Source: Afipia sp. (GTDB taxonomy: Bacteria; Pseudomonadota; Alphaproteobacteria; Rhizobiales; Xanthobacteraceae). From it: a stretch of DNA of 64,000 bases. The position numbers and the translations under genes are program-made. Below the pieces are notes generated by a model, which saw nothing but the letters and a program-made list of their open reading frames with translations, was not told where the DNA came from and did no database searches. The stretch covers positions 371,162 to 435,161 of the forward strand of contig JANINQ010000001.1 of assembly GCA_024508675.1 (NCBI GenBank). Reading direction: 5' to 3'. Each line of letters opens with the position of its first letter. Position 1 is the first letter of the stretch. Of the stretch, positions 46,204 to 55,682 are shown piece by piece.

Positions 46204-47500
46204 CGCGCTCCCGGCGACGCTCGCGACCTACCGGCGGCTGTCGGCGCTTGCTGCGCCGTTCGCGGCGCCGCTGATCGCGCGCCGGCTCAAGCGCGGCAAG
46301 GAAGATCCCGAGCGTCTTGGCGAGCGCCGTGGCATCGCGAGCGTGGAGCGTCCTGCAGGACCGCTGATCTGGATTCATGGCGCGAGCGTCGGCGAAGTGC
46401 TGGCGGCGGCCGGGCTGATCGAACGGCTGCGGGCGCTGAATGTCCGCATTTTGTTGACATCCGGAACGGTTACGTCGGCGGCGATCGTGGCGCGGCGTTT
46501 TCCGCCGGACGTGATCCATCAATATGTGCCGTTCGATTCGCCGCGCTTCGTCTCGGCATTCCTCGATCACTGGAAGCCGGGCCTCGCGCTGTTCATCGAA
46601 TCCGATATCTGGCCGAATCTGATCCTGTCGAGCGCCGAGCGGCGCATTCCCATGGTCATCATCAATGGCCGGATGTCGCCGCGCTCGTTCCCGCGCTGGC
46701 AGAAACTGCGCGGCACCATTTCGGCGCTGCTCGAATGTTTCGATCTCTGCCTTGCACAGTCCGAGCGCGACGCCGAGCGCTTCGCGGCGCTGGGCTGTCC
46801 CAATGTCGTCACCTCCGGCAATCTGAAGCTTGATGTCGAGGCGCTGCCTGCGGACGTGTGGAAGCTCGAGCGCATGAAGGAAGCGACACAGCGCCGCCAG
46901 ATCTTTGTCGCGGCCTCGACCCATCCGGGCGAAGATGAAATCATTCTCGATGCGCATCGCCGTCTGGCGTCGCGGTTGCCGCAACTCCTGAGCATCATCG
47001 TGCCGCGCCATCCCGATCGCGGTCCGGCGATCGCGCAGATGGTCATGAACGCCGGGATGCAGGTTGCCTTGCGCTCGCAGGATGAACTGCCGGGCGGCGC
47101 GACGGACATTTATGTCGCCGACACCATGGGCGAACTGGGACTGTTCTACCGGATCGCGCCGGTGGTGTTCATGGGCGGATCGCTGGTGCCTCATGGCGGA
47201 CAGAATCCGATTGAAGGCATCAAGCTCGGTGCCGCGATCCTGCACGGGCCGCATGTGTTCAACTTCAGCGACATTTACGAGTCGCTCGATCAGGCGGGCG
47301 GTGCCGTTCGCGCCGAGACCGGTGAGGACTTCATCAAGTCGCTCGGGCACCTGCTGGTCAATCCGATCGCGCGTCAGCGGGCGGTGGAGGCCGCGGAAGG
47401 CGTCGTGAACAGGCTCGGCGGCGCGCTGGACAAGACGCTGAGCGCGCTGGAGCCGTATCTGCTGCAGTTGCGGCTCGAGGGAGGAAGTGCCGATGCGTGA
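46196..47500 (+). CDS. waaA: WaaA/KdtA, Kdo transferase
   Basis: 434 residues. N-terminal GT-B half: LIWIHGASVGEVLAAAGLIERLRAL, RILLTSGTVTSAAIVARRFP, ESDIWPNLILSS and GRMSPRSFPRWQKL. C-terminal half: QIFVAASTHPGEDEIILDAHR, VPRHPDRGPAIAQM and VVFMGGSLVPHGGQNPIEGIKLG. It transfers Kdo from CMP-Kdo to lipid IVA at the inner membrane. It overlaps the preceding and following genes by 8 bases each. Confidence 0.95.
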   Translation: MPSALPATLATYRRLSALAAPFAAPLIARRLKRGKEDPERLGERRGIASVERPAGPLIWIHGASVGEVLAAAGLIERLRALNVRILLTSGTVTSAAIVARRFPPDVIHQYVPFDSPRFVSAFLDHWKPGLALFIESDIWPNLILSSAERRIPMVIINGRMSPRSFPRWQKLRGTISALLECFDLCLAQSERDAERFAALGCPNVVTSGNLKLDVEALPADVWKLERMKEATQRRQIFVAASTHPGEDEIILDAHRRLASRLPQLLSIIVPRHPDRGPAIAQMVMNAGMQVALRSQDELPGGATDIYVADTMGELGLFYRIAPVVFMGGSLVPHGGQNPIEGIKLGAAILHGPHVFNFSDIYESLDQAGGAVRAETGEDFIKSLGHLLVNPIARQRAVEAAEGVVNRLGGALDKTLSALEPYLLQLRLEGGSADA

Positions 47501-48503
47501 GCCGGCCTTCTGGTATCGGCCACCATCGTCGATCTCGCGACTGCTGACGCCTTTGGGCGCGATTTATGGCGCGATTACCGCGCAGCGCATGGCGCGCGGA
47601 GGCGTGCGCGCCGAAACCCCGGTTTTCTGCATCGGCAATTATCATGTCGGCGGTGCAGGCAAGACGCCGACCACGCTGGCGTTTGTGAAACTGCTGCGTG
47701 AGCTGGGCGAGCAGCCGTTCGTTGTCAGCCGCGGCTATGGCGGCGCGCTGTCGGGGCCTGTCCGCGTCGATCCGGTGGGACATACAGCCGCCGACGTCGG
47801 CGACGAGCCGTTGATGATGGCGGCGCAGGTGCCTGTCATTGTGTCGCGTGATCGCGTCGAGGGCGCAGCACTGGCGCACGCCCAGGGCGCGACCATCGTT
47901 CTACTCGATGACGGCTTCCAGAATCCGGCGCTGATCAAGGATACGTCGCTCATTGTTATCGATGCGTCGCGTGGTCTCGGCAACGGCTGCGTGTTTCCGG
48001 CAGGACCGCTACGCGCGCCGCTGCCGCCGCAGATCGCGCGCACCGATGCGCTGGTTGTGATCGGTTCAGGCGATGCGGCCGATGGCGTCATCACTGACGT
48101 GACGAAACAGGGCGCGTCCGTGCTGCGCGCACGGCTGGTGCCCGATCAGGCTTCGCTGGACCAGTTGCGCGAACAGCGTGTGCTGGCCTTCGCCGGGATC
48201 GGCGATCCGGCACGGTTCTTCGCCACGCTACGTGCGAGCGGCGTCGAGGTGATCGAAGAAAAGATCTTTGCCGATCATCATCCGTTCACGCCGGACGAGA
48301 TCGAGCGGCTTGTTTCGGAAGCTGCTGCGAAGTCGTTGATGCTGGTCACGACGGAAAAGGACATGGCGCGCATCCGCAGTGATGTTCGTCTCCGAAAGCA
48401 TGCGGACAGGATCGCAGCCTTCGCGGTGGCGCTGGCGTTCGACGACGAAACGAAGCTGAGGGATTTCGTGACAGCGCGGCTCGCCAGAGCGCGCCCGAGA
48501 TAA
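47493..48503 (+). CDS. lpxK: LpxK, tetraacyldisaccharide 4'-kinase
   Basis: 336 residues from ATG 47493 (GGGAGG seven bases upstream); GTG 47487 in the track is rejected. Single N-terminal membrane anchor, then the P-loop NYHVGGAGKTPTTLAFVKLL (GGAGKT), FVVSRGYGGALSGPV and IVLLDDGFQNPAL. It phosphorylates the lipid A precursor at 4'. It ends the lipid A block; stop is three bases from the convergent DUF2093 gene. Confidence 0.95.
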   Translation: MREPAFWYRPPSSISRLLTPLGAIYGAITAQRMARGGVRAETPVFCIGNYHVGGAGKTPTTLAFVKLLRELGEQPFVVSRGYGGALSGPVRVDPVGHTAADVGDEPLMMAAQVPVIVSRDRVEGAALAHAQGATIVLLDDGFQNPALIKDTSLIVIDASRGLGNGCVFPAGPLRAPLPPQIARTDALVVIGSGDAADGVITDVTKQGASVLRARLVPDQASLDQLREQRVLAFAGIGDPARFFATLRASGVEVIEEKIFADHHPFTPDEIERLVSEAAAKSLMLVTTEKDMARIRSDVRLRKHADRIAAFAVALAFDDETKLRDFVTARLARARPR

Positions 48504-48506
48504 GTT

Positions 48507-48737
48507 TCAGGCTTTCTTCAACTGAGCCGGATAATGCCGCTGCAATACGGCTTCCGGCGTCGCATAGGCTTCCTGCCGGTCCACGCTCCAGTATTTCAGT
48601 TCATCCAGCGGGATGTGTTCGCCGGTGATGGCGCAGCGGACATAGGAGCCGGGGGAGGTCACGCGAAAATCGCCGTCGAGATATTCGACCTGCGCTTCGC
48701 CCTGGCCGGAGGGCCCGAATTTGTTGAGCACGATCAC
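48507..48737 (-). CDS. DUF2093 small protein
   Basis: 76 residues: KFGPSGQGEAQVEYLDGDFRVTSPGSYVRCAITGEHIPLDELKYWSVDRQEAYATPEAVLQRH. The single Cys and the ITGEHIPLDELKYWS block are family landmarks. Uncharacterised and conserved across Hyphomicrobiales. It stands alone between convergent lpxK and the start-side region of xseA (48738-48854 holds nothing I can name). Confidence 0.85.
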   Translation of the reverse strand: MIVLNKFGPSGQGEAQVEYLDGDFRVTSPGSYVRCAITGEHIPLDELKYWSVDRQEAYATPEAVLQRHYPAQLKKA

Positions 48738-48854
48738 TGTCCTTGTCGGGGTCCGGCAGATGTGGTCCGGAGAGATGGTTCAATTATAGGTTGGCCGACG
48801 GCCTCGGGAAACCCCTGATTGAGATGCCCGGCGATGTGCCGGCATGGCGGAATC

Positions 48855-50345
48855 TCAGAAAAGGTCGCCCTGGACCTTTTTCACGCCGAAATCGGTGGTG
48901 CGCTTTGACGCTGGCTTTGCCGTTGCCTTTGGCTTCTCGGCAGGCGCTCCTTCACCATCTGCGGTCGCGGCGACGCGTCCGTCGGCGAACTCGATGCTCA
49001 GGCGTTGTCCGGAGCCGACATTCGCTGCGGCATGCAGCGGCTGGCCATGTTCATCGCGCACCAGCGCGAAGCCGCGATCCAGCACGCCCTTGTAAGAGAG
49101 CGCGTTGAGAAGCTGCGAGACATACTTCAGCCGCGTCTCGCGCTGCTGGATGTGCAGACCGGCGCTGCGCCGCGCGCTTGTTGCGAGCCGCACCACCTTC
49201 TCCTTGCCGCGATCGATCTGGGAGCGCAACGTCGTCACTGTGAGCCTTCCGCCGATGGCGGAGAGCCGCCGCTCGTAGACATGCGCATTGGCGCGCAGCG
49301 CGCGCGGCAACTGGGCGCTGGCGCGGTCAAGGCGCTGGCGCGGGATAGCCAGCAGATCGTGCAGTTTTGGAAGTGCACGCGAGGCGCTGCGCAATTCGCT
49401 GCGGCGGTGCTCCTGGATGCGTTGCCATGAGGCGAGACTGCGCCGTGCAAGCGAAGTGACTTCCACAAACAGTTCGGCGCGCACCGGCACCGCCATTTCC
49501 GCTGCAGCGGTCGGTGTTGGCGCGCGCTTGTCGGCGGCGAAATCGATCAGCGTCACGTCGGTCTCGTGTCCGACTGCCGAAATCAGCGGGATCATGCTCT
49601 CGGCTGCCGCGCGCACCACGATTTCTTCGTTGAACGACCAGAGATCTTCCAGCGAGCCGCCGCCGCGCGCGACGATCAGGAGGTCGGGCCGCGGAATCCT
49701 GCCGCCTTCCTCCAGCGCATTGAAGCCATGGATGGCGGCTGCGATCTGCTCGGCGGAGCCTTCACCTTGCACACGCACCGGCCACACCAGCACGCGTCGC
49801 GGGAATCTGTCCTCAAGGCGATGCAGAATGTCGCGGATCACCGCGCCGGTGGGCGAGGTCACGACACCGATCACCTCCGGCAGCCAGGGCAGAAGCTGCT
49901 TGCGCGCTTCGTCGAACAGGCCTTCGGCAGCGAGCTTCTTCTTGCGTTCTTCCATCAGCGCCATCAGCGCGCCGACGCCGGCGGGCTCGATGGCTTCGAT
50001 CACGATCTGATACTTGGATGAGCCGGGATAGGTGGTGAGCTTACCGGTAGCGATGATCTCGAGGCCTTCCTGCGGCTTGAACCGCATTCGGCCATGAACA
50101 CCCTTCCAGATCACCGCTTCGATCTTGGCGCTGTCGTCCTTCAGCGCAAAATAGCAGTGGCCGGAGGAGTGCGGCCCGCGAAAGCCCGAGATTTCGCCCC
50201 GCACCCGCACATGGCCATAGGTGTCCTCCACCGTGCGCTTCAGCGCCGAGGACAACTCCGAAACGGTGAATTCCGGTGAGTTGGACAGGAGATCGGCGGC
50301 AGCTTGTGGCATCGAATCGCTACGGTTTGCGGGGACGGAAGGCAT
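48855..50345 (-). CDS. xseA: XseA, exodeoxyribonuclease VII large subunit
   Basis: 496 residues from ATG 50345 (TTG 50372 would add nine). N-terminal OB-fold: [31 protein letters not shown]. The catalytic region has [55 protein letters not shown] and [28 protein letters not shown]. Long helical C-terminus. It forms ExoVII with XseB for single-strand DNA degradation. Divergent from the hydrolase operon, across a region with a strong dyad. Confidence 0.95.
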   Translation of the reverse strand: MPSVPANRSDSMPQAAADLLSNSPEFTVSELSSALKRTVEDTYGHVRVRGEISGFRGPHSSGHCYFALKDDSAKIEAVIWKGVHGRMRFKPQEGLEIIATGKLTTYPGSSKYQIVIEAIEPAGVGALMALMEERKKKLAAEGLFDEARKQLLPWLPEVIGVVTSPTGAVIRDILHRLEDRFPRRVLVWPVRVQGEGSAEQIAAAIHGFNALEEGGRIPRPDLLIVARGGGSLEDLWSFNEEIVVRAAAESMIPLISAVGHETDVTLIDFAADKRAPTPTAAAEMAVPVRAELFVEVTSLARRSLASWQRIQEHRRSELRSASRALPKLHDLLAIPRQRLDRASAQLPRALRANAHVYERRLSAIGGRLTVTTLRSQIDRGKEKVVRLATSARRSAGLHIQQRETRLKYVSQLLNALSYKGVLDRGFALVRDEHGQPLHAAANVGSGQRLSIEFADGRVAATADGEGAPAEKPKATAKPASKRTTDFGVKKVQGDLF

Positions 50346-50389
50346 TGTACGGGTTCTGCCCTCAGGGACCAATTGCCCAGCTTGATCTT

Positions 50390-50422
50390 AATAGATTGCT
50401 CTGTATTATAGAGTAATCTATT
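50390..50422 (+). promoter_or_regulatory. Operator-like dyad of the hydrolase-membrane protein-regulator operon
   Basis: AATAGATT-G-CTCT / AGAG-T-AATCTATT around a 7-base centre, 12 of 13 positions paired. It ends where the ribosome-binding site (GGAGG at 50423) of the hydrolase begins, so a bound dimer would block the start of transcription or translation. The A/T-rich sequence contains TATTATAGAG and is the likely promoter too. The third gene of the operon is a winged-helix regulator, the obvious candidate binder. Confidence 0.7.
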
Positions 50423-50432
50423 GGAGGCGAGT

Positions 50433-51410
50433 ATGCTGAGACTTATCAGGCGAGTGGCTGTGTTCGGGCTGGCGGTGGCAGGGTTTCTGGCCCTTGTAAT
50501 CGGAGGACTTGTCGCAAACCCGGTGTCGCGAACCCGGGAACTGCGATCCATTGGGGATACGGTTCGGGCAGCAGATCGGAACGGCATGCCACCCCTGTCG
50601 TACTTCCAGGCGCGCGACGGGACGAGTCTCGCTTATCGCCGCTACCCGGCCCGTTCGTCCCAGACGTCAGGCGCGGCCATCCTGATCCATGGATCATCCG
50701 GATCGAGCGTTGCCATGCATCCGCTGGCCAGGGCGCTCGCCGAGCGGGGGGTCGAAAGTTTCGTGCCCGATATGCGCGGTCACGGCTCGTCCGGCACCCG
50801 CGGCGACATCGGCTATATCGGCCAGCTCGATGACGATCTTGCGGACATGGTGGCGCATATCCGCGCCGGCGGCACCGCCTTGCCGCTGACCCTTGCCGGG
50901 CATTCGTCCGGCGGCGGTTTCGCGCTGCGCGTCGCTGGCTCGGCAAATCAGAATCTGTTCACGCGGACGGTGTTGCTTGCGCCCTATCTCGGCGTCAAAG
51001 CCCCCTCGACACGCCCGAATGCGGGCGGATGGGCGAGCCCGGATGTGCCGCGCATCATCGGCCTGAGCGTCCTGCGATCCATCGGAATTGTGTGCTGTGA
51101 GCAGTTGCCGGTGATTGCGTTTGCCGTGCCGGAAGGCTCCGCGCGCATCCTGACCGCGGAATATTCCTATCGCCTGTTGATGAACTTCGGGCCAAATCGC
51201 GATTACCGGGTCGATCTCGATGCCGCGAAGGGCCGGGTTACGCTCATTGCAGGCGCCGATGACGAGCTGATGCTTTCGGCCAAATATCCGGAGGCCATGC
51301 AGGGAAAGGCGAATGTTGACGTCCGCATCCTTGACAAGGTGAACCATATGGATGTGGTGAGTACGGGCGCGGTCGTCGCTCTTGTTGCTGACGACATCGC
51401 GACACGATGA
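50433..51410 (+). CDS. Membrane-anchored alpha/beta hydrolase
   Basis: 325 residues from ATG 50433 (GGAGG five bases upstream). N-terminal membrane helix (VFGLAVAGFLALVIGGLVA). Hydrolase core: SGAAILIHGSSGSSVAMHPLARAL (oxyanion HGSSGS), FVPDMRGHGSSGTRGDIGYI, LTLAGHSSGGGFALR (nucleophile Ser in GHSSG), VTLIAGADDELM (acid Asp) and KVNHMDVV (His). All triad positions are present. Substrate unknown; lysophospholipase-like lipid hydrolysis is possible. First of three overlapping genes. Confidence 0.85.
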   Translation: MLRLIRRVAVFGLAVAGFLALVIGGLVANPVSRTRELRSIGDTVRAADRNGMPPLSYFQARDGTSLAYRRYPARSSQTSGAAILIHGSSGSSVAMHPLARALAERGVESFVPDMRGHGSSGTRGDIGYIGQLDDDLADMVAHIRAGGTALPLTLAGHSSGGGFALRVAGSANQNLFTRTVLLAPYLGVKAPSTRPNAGGWASPDVPRIIGLSVLRSIGIVCCEQLPVIAFAVPEGSARILTAEYSYRLLMNFGPNRDYRVDLDAAKGRVTLIAGADDELMLSAKYPEAMQGKANVDVRILDKVNHMDVVSTGAVVALVADDIATR

Positions 51411-51973
51411 AGGACACGACCGTGATCGACAGCCGCGAGGCCAGCGCCGCACTATCGGACATTGAAGATCTGGGCCGCCGGGTGCGCCAGTCGCAGACGT
51501 ACCGGCGTGCGAGCTCGATGCTGATTCTGTGGGGGCTCGCGACGTTCGCGGGCTATCTGATTTCGTTCATTGCTCCGCCGTCCGCGCGCGTCGTCTGGCC
51601 CGGAGTCTTTGTCGTTGGCATTGGCGGATCGATCATCATCGGACTTCTGAGCGCCAGACGCAGCGGCGTCAGCACCTTCGACACGCGGATGTTCGCGGCC
51701 TTTGCGGCGTTCATCGCATTCGGGTGTCTCTGGAGCGTTGGCATCGGCCAGTTCACGCCGCGGCAGCTCGGTGCGTTCTGGACCACGTACTTCATGCTGC
51801 CCTATGTGATGGCGGGTCTCTGGTTCGGCTGGGTCTTTGTTGCCATTGGCTCCGCTGTGATTGCGCTGACGCTGATCGGATATTTCTTTGCCGGCGACTG
51901 GTTCAATCTCTGGATGGCCTTTGTCAACGGCGGGGGAATACTGCTCGGCGGCCTGTGGATGCGCCGGAGCTGA
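51407..51973 (+). CDS. Membrane protein of unknown function, operon with hydrolase
   Basis: 188 residues starting within the hydrolase stop (ATGA). A soluble N-terminal stretch (ALSDIEDLGRRVRQSQTYRRASSMLI) is followed by about five membrane helices (LWGLATFAGYLISFI, VVWPGVFVVGIGGSIIIGLL, FAAFAAFIAFGCLWSVGI, TYFMLPYVMAGLWFGWVFVAIGSAVIALTLIGYFFAG, FVNGGGILLGGLWM). No family recognised. Position between a hydrolase and a regulator suggests a helper or sensor role. Confidence 0.8.
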   Translation: MKDTTVIDSREASAALSDIEDLGRRVRQSQTYRRASSMLILWGLATFAGYLISFIAPPSARVVWPGVFVVGIGGSIIIGLLSARRSGVSTFDTRMFAAFAAFIAFGCLWSVGIGQFTPRQLGAFWTTYFMLPYVMAGLWFGWVFVAIGSAVIALTLIGYFFAGDWFNLWMAFVNGGGILLGGLWMRRS

Positions 51974-51975
51974 GA

Positions 51976-52272
51976 ATGGCTGACTTCGACGACATCATTC
52001 ACCAGCCGCTGCGGTTACGGATCATGGCTGCCCTCAATGCGTTGCCGCAGAAGGAAGGGATGGAGTTCGTGCGGCTCAAGAAGCTGACGGGGGCCAGCGA
52101 CGGCAATCTGGGCGCTCATATCGAGACCCTGGCGAAATCAGGTTATGTATCCGTGGAAAAGGCCTTCGTGGCCAAGCGGCCTCAGACCACGGTGATTGCC
52201 ACACCGGCCGGTCGTGCGGCATTCGCGCGTCATGTCGCCCTGCTGCGCGAGATCATCGAGACGGACCGTTGA
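51976..52272 (+). CDS. Winged-helix transcriptional regulator (HTH_34/ArsR-MarR-like)
   Basis: 98 residues; the track shows it only inside a longer shifted ORF (51529-52272). ATG 51976 lies two bases after the membrane-protein stop. A compact winged helix: DDIIHQPLRLRIMAALNALPQKEGMEFVRLKKLTGASDGNLGAHIETLAKSGYVSVEKAF, then VIATPAGRAAFARHVALLREI. No metal-site Cys. Probably dimeric and likely controls its own operon through the dyad at 50390-50422. Confidence 0.88.
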   Translation: MADFDDIIHQPLRLRIMAALNALPQKEGMEFVRLKKLTGASDGNLGAHIETLAKSGYVSVEKAFVAKRPQTTVIATPAGRAAFARHVALLREIIETDR

Positions 52273-52337
52273 GCTTTCCCGTCCGGCGTCTTGTCTCGCC
52301 GCGCCCGACCCGCTAACTCACGTGTCGGGAGTTATCC

Positions 52338-53606
52338 ATGAATATCCTTTTGATCGGTTCCGGCGGGCGTGAACACGCGCTGGCGTGGAAAATGGCAGCC
52401 TCGCCGCTGTTGACCAAACTGTGGTGCGCGCCGGGCAATGCCGGCATCGCGCAGGATGCCGAATGTGTCGCGCTCGATGTGGCGGACCATGCCGCGGTGA
52501 TCGAATTCTGCAGAGCGAACAAGGTCGATCTTGTGGTGGTCGGGCCGGAAGCGCCGCTGGCGGCAGGGATTGTCGACGATCTTGCAAGCGCGGGCATCAA
52601 GGCGTTCGGGCCGAGCAAGGCCGCCTCGCAGCTCGAAAGCTCCAAAGGGTTCACCAAGGACATCTGCAAGGCGAACAACATTCCGACCGCGGCCTATGAG
52701 CGGTTTCGCGATGGTGACACAGCAAAGGCCTATATCCGCAAGCACGGCGCGCCGATTGTCGTGAAGGCGGACGGCCTTGCCGCGGGCAAGGGAGTTGTGG
52801 TGGCGATGACCTTGGGCGAAGCGGAAGCGGCGGTCGATGCGTTGTTTGCGACCGCAGGCGCTGAAGCGGTGGTCGAGGAATTCATGGAGGGCGAGGAGGC
52901 TTCGTTCTTCGTACTCTGCGACGGTGAAAATGCGCTGCCGCTGGTGGCTGCGCAGGACCACAAGCGCGCCTTCGACGGCGACAAGGGGCCGAACACCGGC
53001 GGCATGGGCGCCTATTCACCGGCGCCGGTCTTCACGGACGCGATCCGCGAACGCACCATGAGCGAGATCATTCTGCCGACGCTGCGCGCCATGAACGCCA
53101 AGGGCATGCCTTACAAAGGCGTGCTGTTCGCCGGACTGATGATCACGAAGGATGGCCCGAAGCTGATCGAATACAATGCGCGCTTCGGCGATCCGGAGAC
53201 GCAGGTGCTGATGATCCGCCTGATGTCGGACATTGTCCCCGCGCTGCTGGCCTCTGTCGATGGCGAATTGAAGCATTTCGATCTGCGCTGGCATCCGGAG
53301 CCTGCGTTGACCGTCGTGATGGCTGCGAAGGGGTATCCTGGCGATTATGCCAAGGGCACGCGCATCGAGGGTCTAGGGGAGGCGGCGAAGGTCGAAGGCG
53401 TCGAGATTTTCCATGCCGGCACCAAGGCCGACGGCGATAAAATTCTCGCCAATGGCGGCCGCGTGCTGAACATCACCGCGACAGCCAAAACCGTGAGTGA
53501 AGCCCAGCGCCGCGCCTATGATGCGATCGATCGCATCAGGTGGCCGGAGGGTTTCTGCCGCCGCGACATCGGCTGGCAGGCGGTGAAGCGGGAAGAGGCG
53601 ATTTAG
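52338..53606 (+). CDS. purD: PurD, phosphoribosylamine-glycine ligase
   Basis: 422 residues. [22 protein letters not shown], the ATP-grasp stretch [63 protein letters not shown] and the metal site [14 protein letters not shown]. It forms glycinamide ribonucleotide, step two of purine synthesis. A palindromic repeat follows the stop. Confidence 0.97.
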   Translation: MNILLIGSGGREHALAWKMAASPLLTKLWCAPGNAGIAQDAECVALDVADHAAVIEFCRANKVDLVVVGPEAPLAAGIVDDLASAGIKAFGPSKAASQLESSKGFTKDICKANNIPTAAYERFRDGDTAKAYIRKHGAPIVVKADGLAAGKGVVVAMTLGEAEAAVDALFATAGAEAVVEEFMEGEEASFFVLCDGENALPLVAAQDHKRAFDGDKGPNTGGMGAYSPAPVFTDAIRERTMSEIILPTLRAMNAKGMPYKGVLFAGLMITKDGPKLIEYNARFGDPETQVLMIRLMSDIVPALLASVDGELKHFDLRWHPEPALTVVMAAKGYPGDYAKGTRIEGLGEAAKVEGVEIFHAGTKADGDKILANGGRVLNITATAKTVSEAQRRAYDAIDRIRWPEGFCRRDIGWQAVKREEAI

Positions 53607-53608
53607 AA

Positions 53609-53707
53609 CGTCATTCCGGGATGGTCCGAAGGACCAGTCCCGGAATCTCTTGGTTGAACTCATCGAGATTCCGGGCTCGCTCATTTCATTCGCGCCCCGG
53701 AATGACG
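53609..53707. repeat. Palindromic intergenic repeat (CGTCATTCCGGG family)
   Basis: Ends CGTCATTCCGG (53609) and CCGGAATGACG (53707) are perfect inverted copies; inside, GTCCCGGAATCTC and GAGATTCCGGGC form a second inverted pair and GGTCC-GAA-GGACC a small hairpin. It lies between purD and the dehalogenase. A recurrent repeat family in Bradyrhizobium-like genomes. Confidence 0.88.
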
Positions 53708-53722
53708 TGAAGGGAGAGCACG

Positions 53723-54628
53723 ATGTCCGATCTCGCCGATCTGTTTCCCGGTTTTGCTTCCGAATGGATCAGCACGCGTGGCGGACGCATCTTTGCGCGT
53801 GTCGGCGGCAAGGGGCCGCCATTGCTGCTGCTTCATGGTTATCCGCAGACCCACGTGATGTGGCATCGCGTCGCGCCGATGCTGGCGGAGAGGTTCACCC
53901 TCGTGATTCCGGATCTGCCCGGCTATGGCTGGTCCGACGTGCCGAAGACCGACGAGAACCACACGCCGTTCACCAAGCGTGCCATGGCGAAGGTGATGGT
54001 CGAGGTCATGGAACAACTCGGCCATGTGCATTTCGCGCTGGCGGGTCACGACCGTGGCGGGCGCGTCGCCTACCGGCTTGCGCTCGATCATCCGGGGCGC
54101 CTGTCGCGCCTGGCGACACTGGATATTTTGCCGACCTATGATTACTGGCAGAAGATGGACCGTAGCTTTGCGCTGCGCGTCTATCACTGGGCGTTCCTCG
54201 CGCAGCCGTATCCGCTGCCGGAAAACCTGATCGCATCGAAGCCCGACGATTACTTCGGCCGCACCTTCAAAAGCTGGGCGAAGAAGGATGCGCCGAACCC
54301 GTTCGATCCGCGCGCGGTCGAACATTACCTGACGGCGCTTCGCGATCCGCTGCGTATTCATGCCGCATGCGAGGATTATCGCGCCGGTGCCTATACCGAT
54401 TTCGAGCAGGACAAGGCGGACATCGAGGCGGGCAACAAGATCACAGTGCCGCTGCTGGCATTGTGGGGCGGGGCGGGGATTGCGGCCTCTGCCAGCAGTC
54501 CGCTTGACGGGTGGCGGCGCTGGGCGACCAACGTCAGCGGACACGCCATCGATGCCGGACATTTTCTGCCTGAGGAGAATCCGCAGGCGACTGCAGACGC
54601 ATTGTTGAAATTTTTTTCGGAGACTTGA
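53723..54628 (+). CDS. Fluoroacetate dehalogenase-type alpha/beta hydrolase
   Basis: 301 residues. Counting from ATG 53723, the residues known to define the Rhodopseudomonas palustris fluoroacetate dehalogenase RPA1163 occur at the same numbers: nucleophile D110 (AGHDRGGR), carboxylate-binding R111 and R114, acid D134 (ATLD), halide pocket H155, W156 (YHW) and Y219 (CEDYR), base H280 (DAGHFLPEE). The enzyme should split C-F or C-Cl bonds of haloacetates to glycolate. Glycolate would feed glcDEF present in the same window. The GNAT gene starts directly after its stop (TGAATG). Confidence 0.85.
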   Translation: MSDLADLFPGFASEWISTRGGRIFARVGGKGPPLLLLHGYPQTHVMWHRVAPMLAERFTLVIPDLPGYGWSDVPKTDENHTPFTKRAMAKVMVEVMEQLGHVHFALAGHDRGGRVAYRLALDHPGRLSRLATLDILPTYDYWQKMDRSFALRVYHWAFLAQPYPLPENLIASKPDDYFGRTFKSWAKKDAPNPFDPRAVEHYLTALRDPLRIHAACEDYRAGAYTDFEQDKADIEAGNKITVPLLALWGGAGIAASASSPLDGWRRWATNVSGHAIDAGHFLPEENPQATADALLKFFSET

Positions 54629-55078
54629 ATGCCATTACGTGAAGCGCGCCGCGAGGATATCCGCCGGATCGTTGAGATGCTGGCGGACGATGAGGTCGCG
54701 CGCGGGCGCGAGGATTTCTCCGGGGACATGGCGGCCTATGAAGTCGCCTTCGATGCGATCGCGGGCGACCCCAACAACACGCTCTATGTGTGGGATCACG
54801 AGGGCGCGGCGATGGGCTGCCTGCAGCTCACCTTCATTCCGGGCATGTCCTATCATGGAAGCTGGATCGCGAAGGTCGAGGGCGTGCGGGTCGACCGCTC
54901 GTTGCGTGGTCTTGGCATCGGCGAGCAGATGATGGATGCGATGATCGCCAAGTCACGGGCGCGCGGCTGCAAGCAGCTGCAGCTTACGACCGACAAGCGG
55001 CGGGAGGCTGCGCAGCGGTTCTATGCCCGGCTGGGCTTCGATGCCTCGCACGAGGGCATGAAGATCAATCTGCTCTAA
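54629..55078 (+). CDS. GNAT-family N-acetyltransferase
   Basis: 149 residues. LREARREDIRRIVEMLADDE at the start, then TLYVWDHEGAAMGCLQLTFIPGMSY and the acetyl-CoA loop VRVDRSLRGLGIGEQMMDAMIAKSRARGC, ending in RREAAQRFYARLGF. Substrate unknown. Co-transcribed with the dehalogenase gene by position. Confidence 0.9.
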   Translation: MPLREARREDIRRIVEMLADDEVARGREDFSGDMAAYEVAFDAIAGDPNNTLYVWDHEGAAMGCLQLTFIPGMSYHGSWIAKVEGVRVDRSLRGLGIGEQMMDAMIAKSRARGCKQLQLTTDKRREAAQRFYARLGFDASHEGMKINLL

Positions 55079-55521
55079 CGCCGGGCCTTGAAGAAATTCG
55101 TCAGCAGCGTGCTCGCCTCGGTTTCACCGACCGAAGGATAGATTTCGGGCACATGATGGCAGGTAGGCGAGGCGAAGAAGCGCACGCCTGAGTCCACCGC
55201 GCCGCCCTTGGGGTCGCTCGCCCCGTAATAGAGCCGCCGGATGCGGGCGAACGAGATGGCCCCGGCGCACATGGTGCAGGGTTCCAGCGTGACATAGAGG
55301 TCGCAATCGGTCAGCCGCTCGCTCCCGATGACGCGGGCGGCCTCGCGGATCGCCAGGATTTCGGCATGAGCCGTCGGATCGCGGTCGGCCAGCGTCCGGT
55401 TGCCGGCCTGCGCGACCATCTTGCCGTCCCGCACGATCACGCAGCCGATCGGCACTTCCCCGGCGGATTCGGCGATTTCGGCCCGTTTCAGGGCCAAATC
55501 CATGAAAGATTGTGCCGTCAT
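55075..55521 (-). CDS. tadA: TadA, tRNA(Arg) adenosine-34 deaminase
   Basis: 148 residues. Zinc-deaminase motifs: TAHAEILAIREAARVIG (HAE) and LEPCTMCAGAISFARIRRLYYGASDPKGGAV (PCxxC). It converts A34 to inosine in tRNA-Arg(ACG). It overlaps the end of the GNAT gene by four bases and is divergent from the pseudouridine synthase gene. Confidence 0.94.
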   Translation of the reverse strand: MTAQSFMDLALKRAEIAESAGEVPIGCVIVRDGKMVAQAGNRTLADRDPTAHAEILAIREAARVIGSERLTDCDLYVTLEPCTMCAGAISFARIRRLYYGASDPKGGAVDSGVRFFASPTCHHVPEIYPSVGETEASTLLTNFFKARR

Positions 55522-55682
55522 GCCTCGTTTCCGGCGATAAACTCTGTTAGGAGAGCGCCTTCAGCAAACGCGAGAACCGGTTTTGCGCGAAAATGCGTCC
55601 CGATTTACAAGGGCGCGTGCCGCCAGCCATTCTCGCGTTGCGCGACCGCCCGATATTCCGCCAACGCTCTGAGAGATCATTC

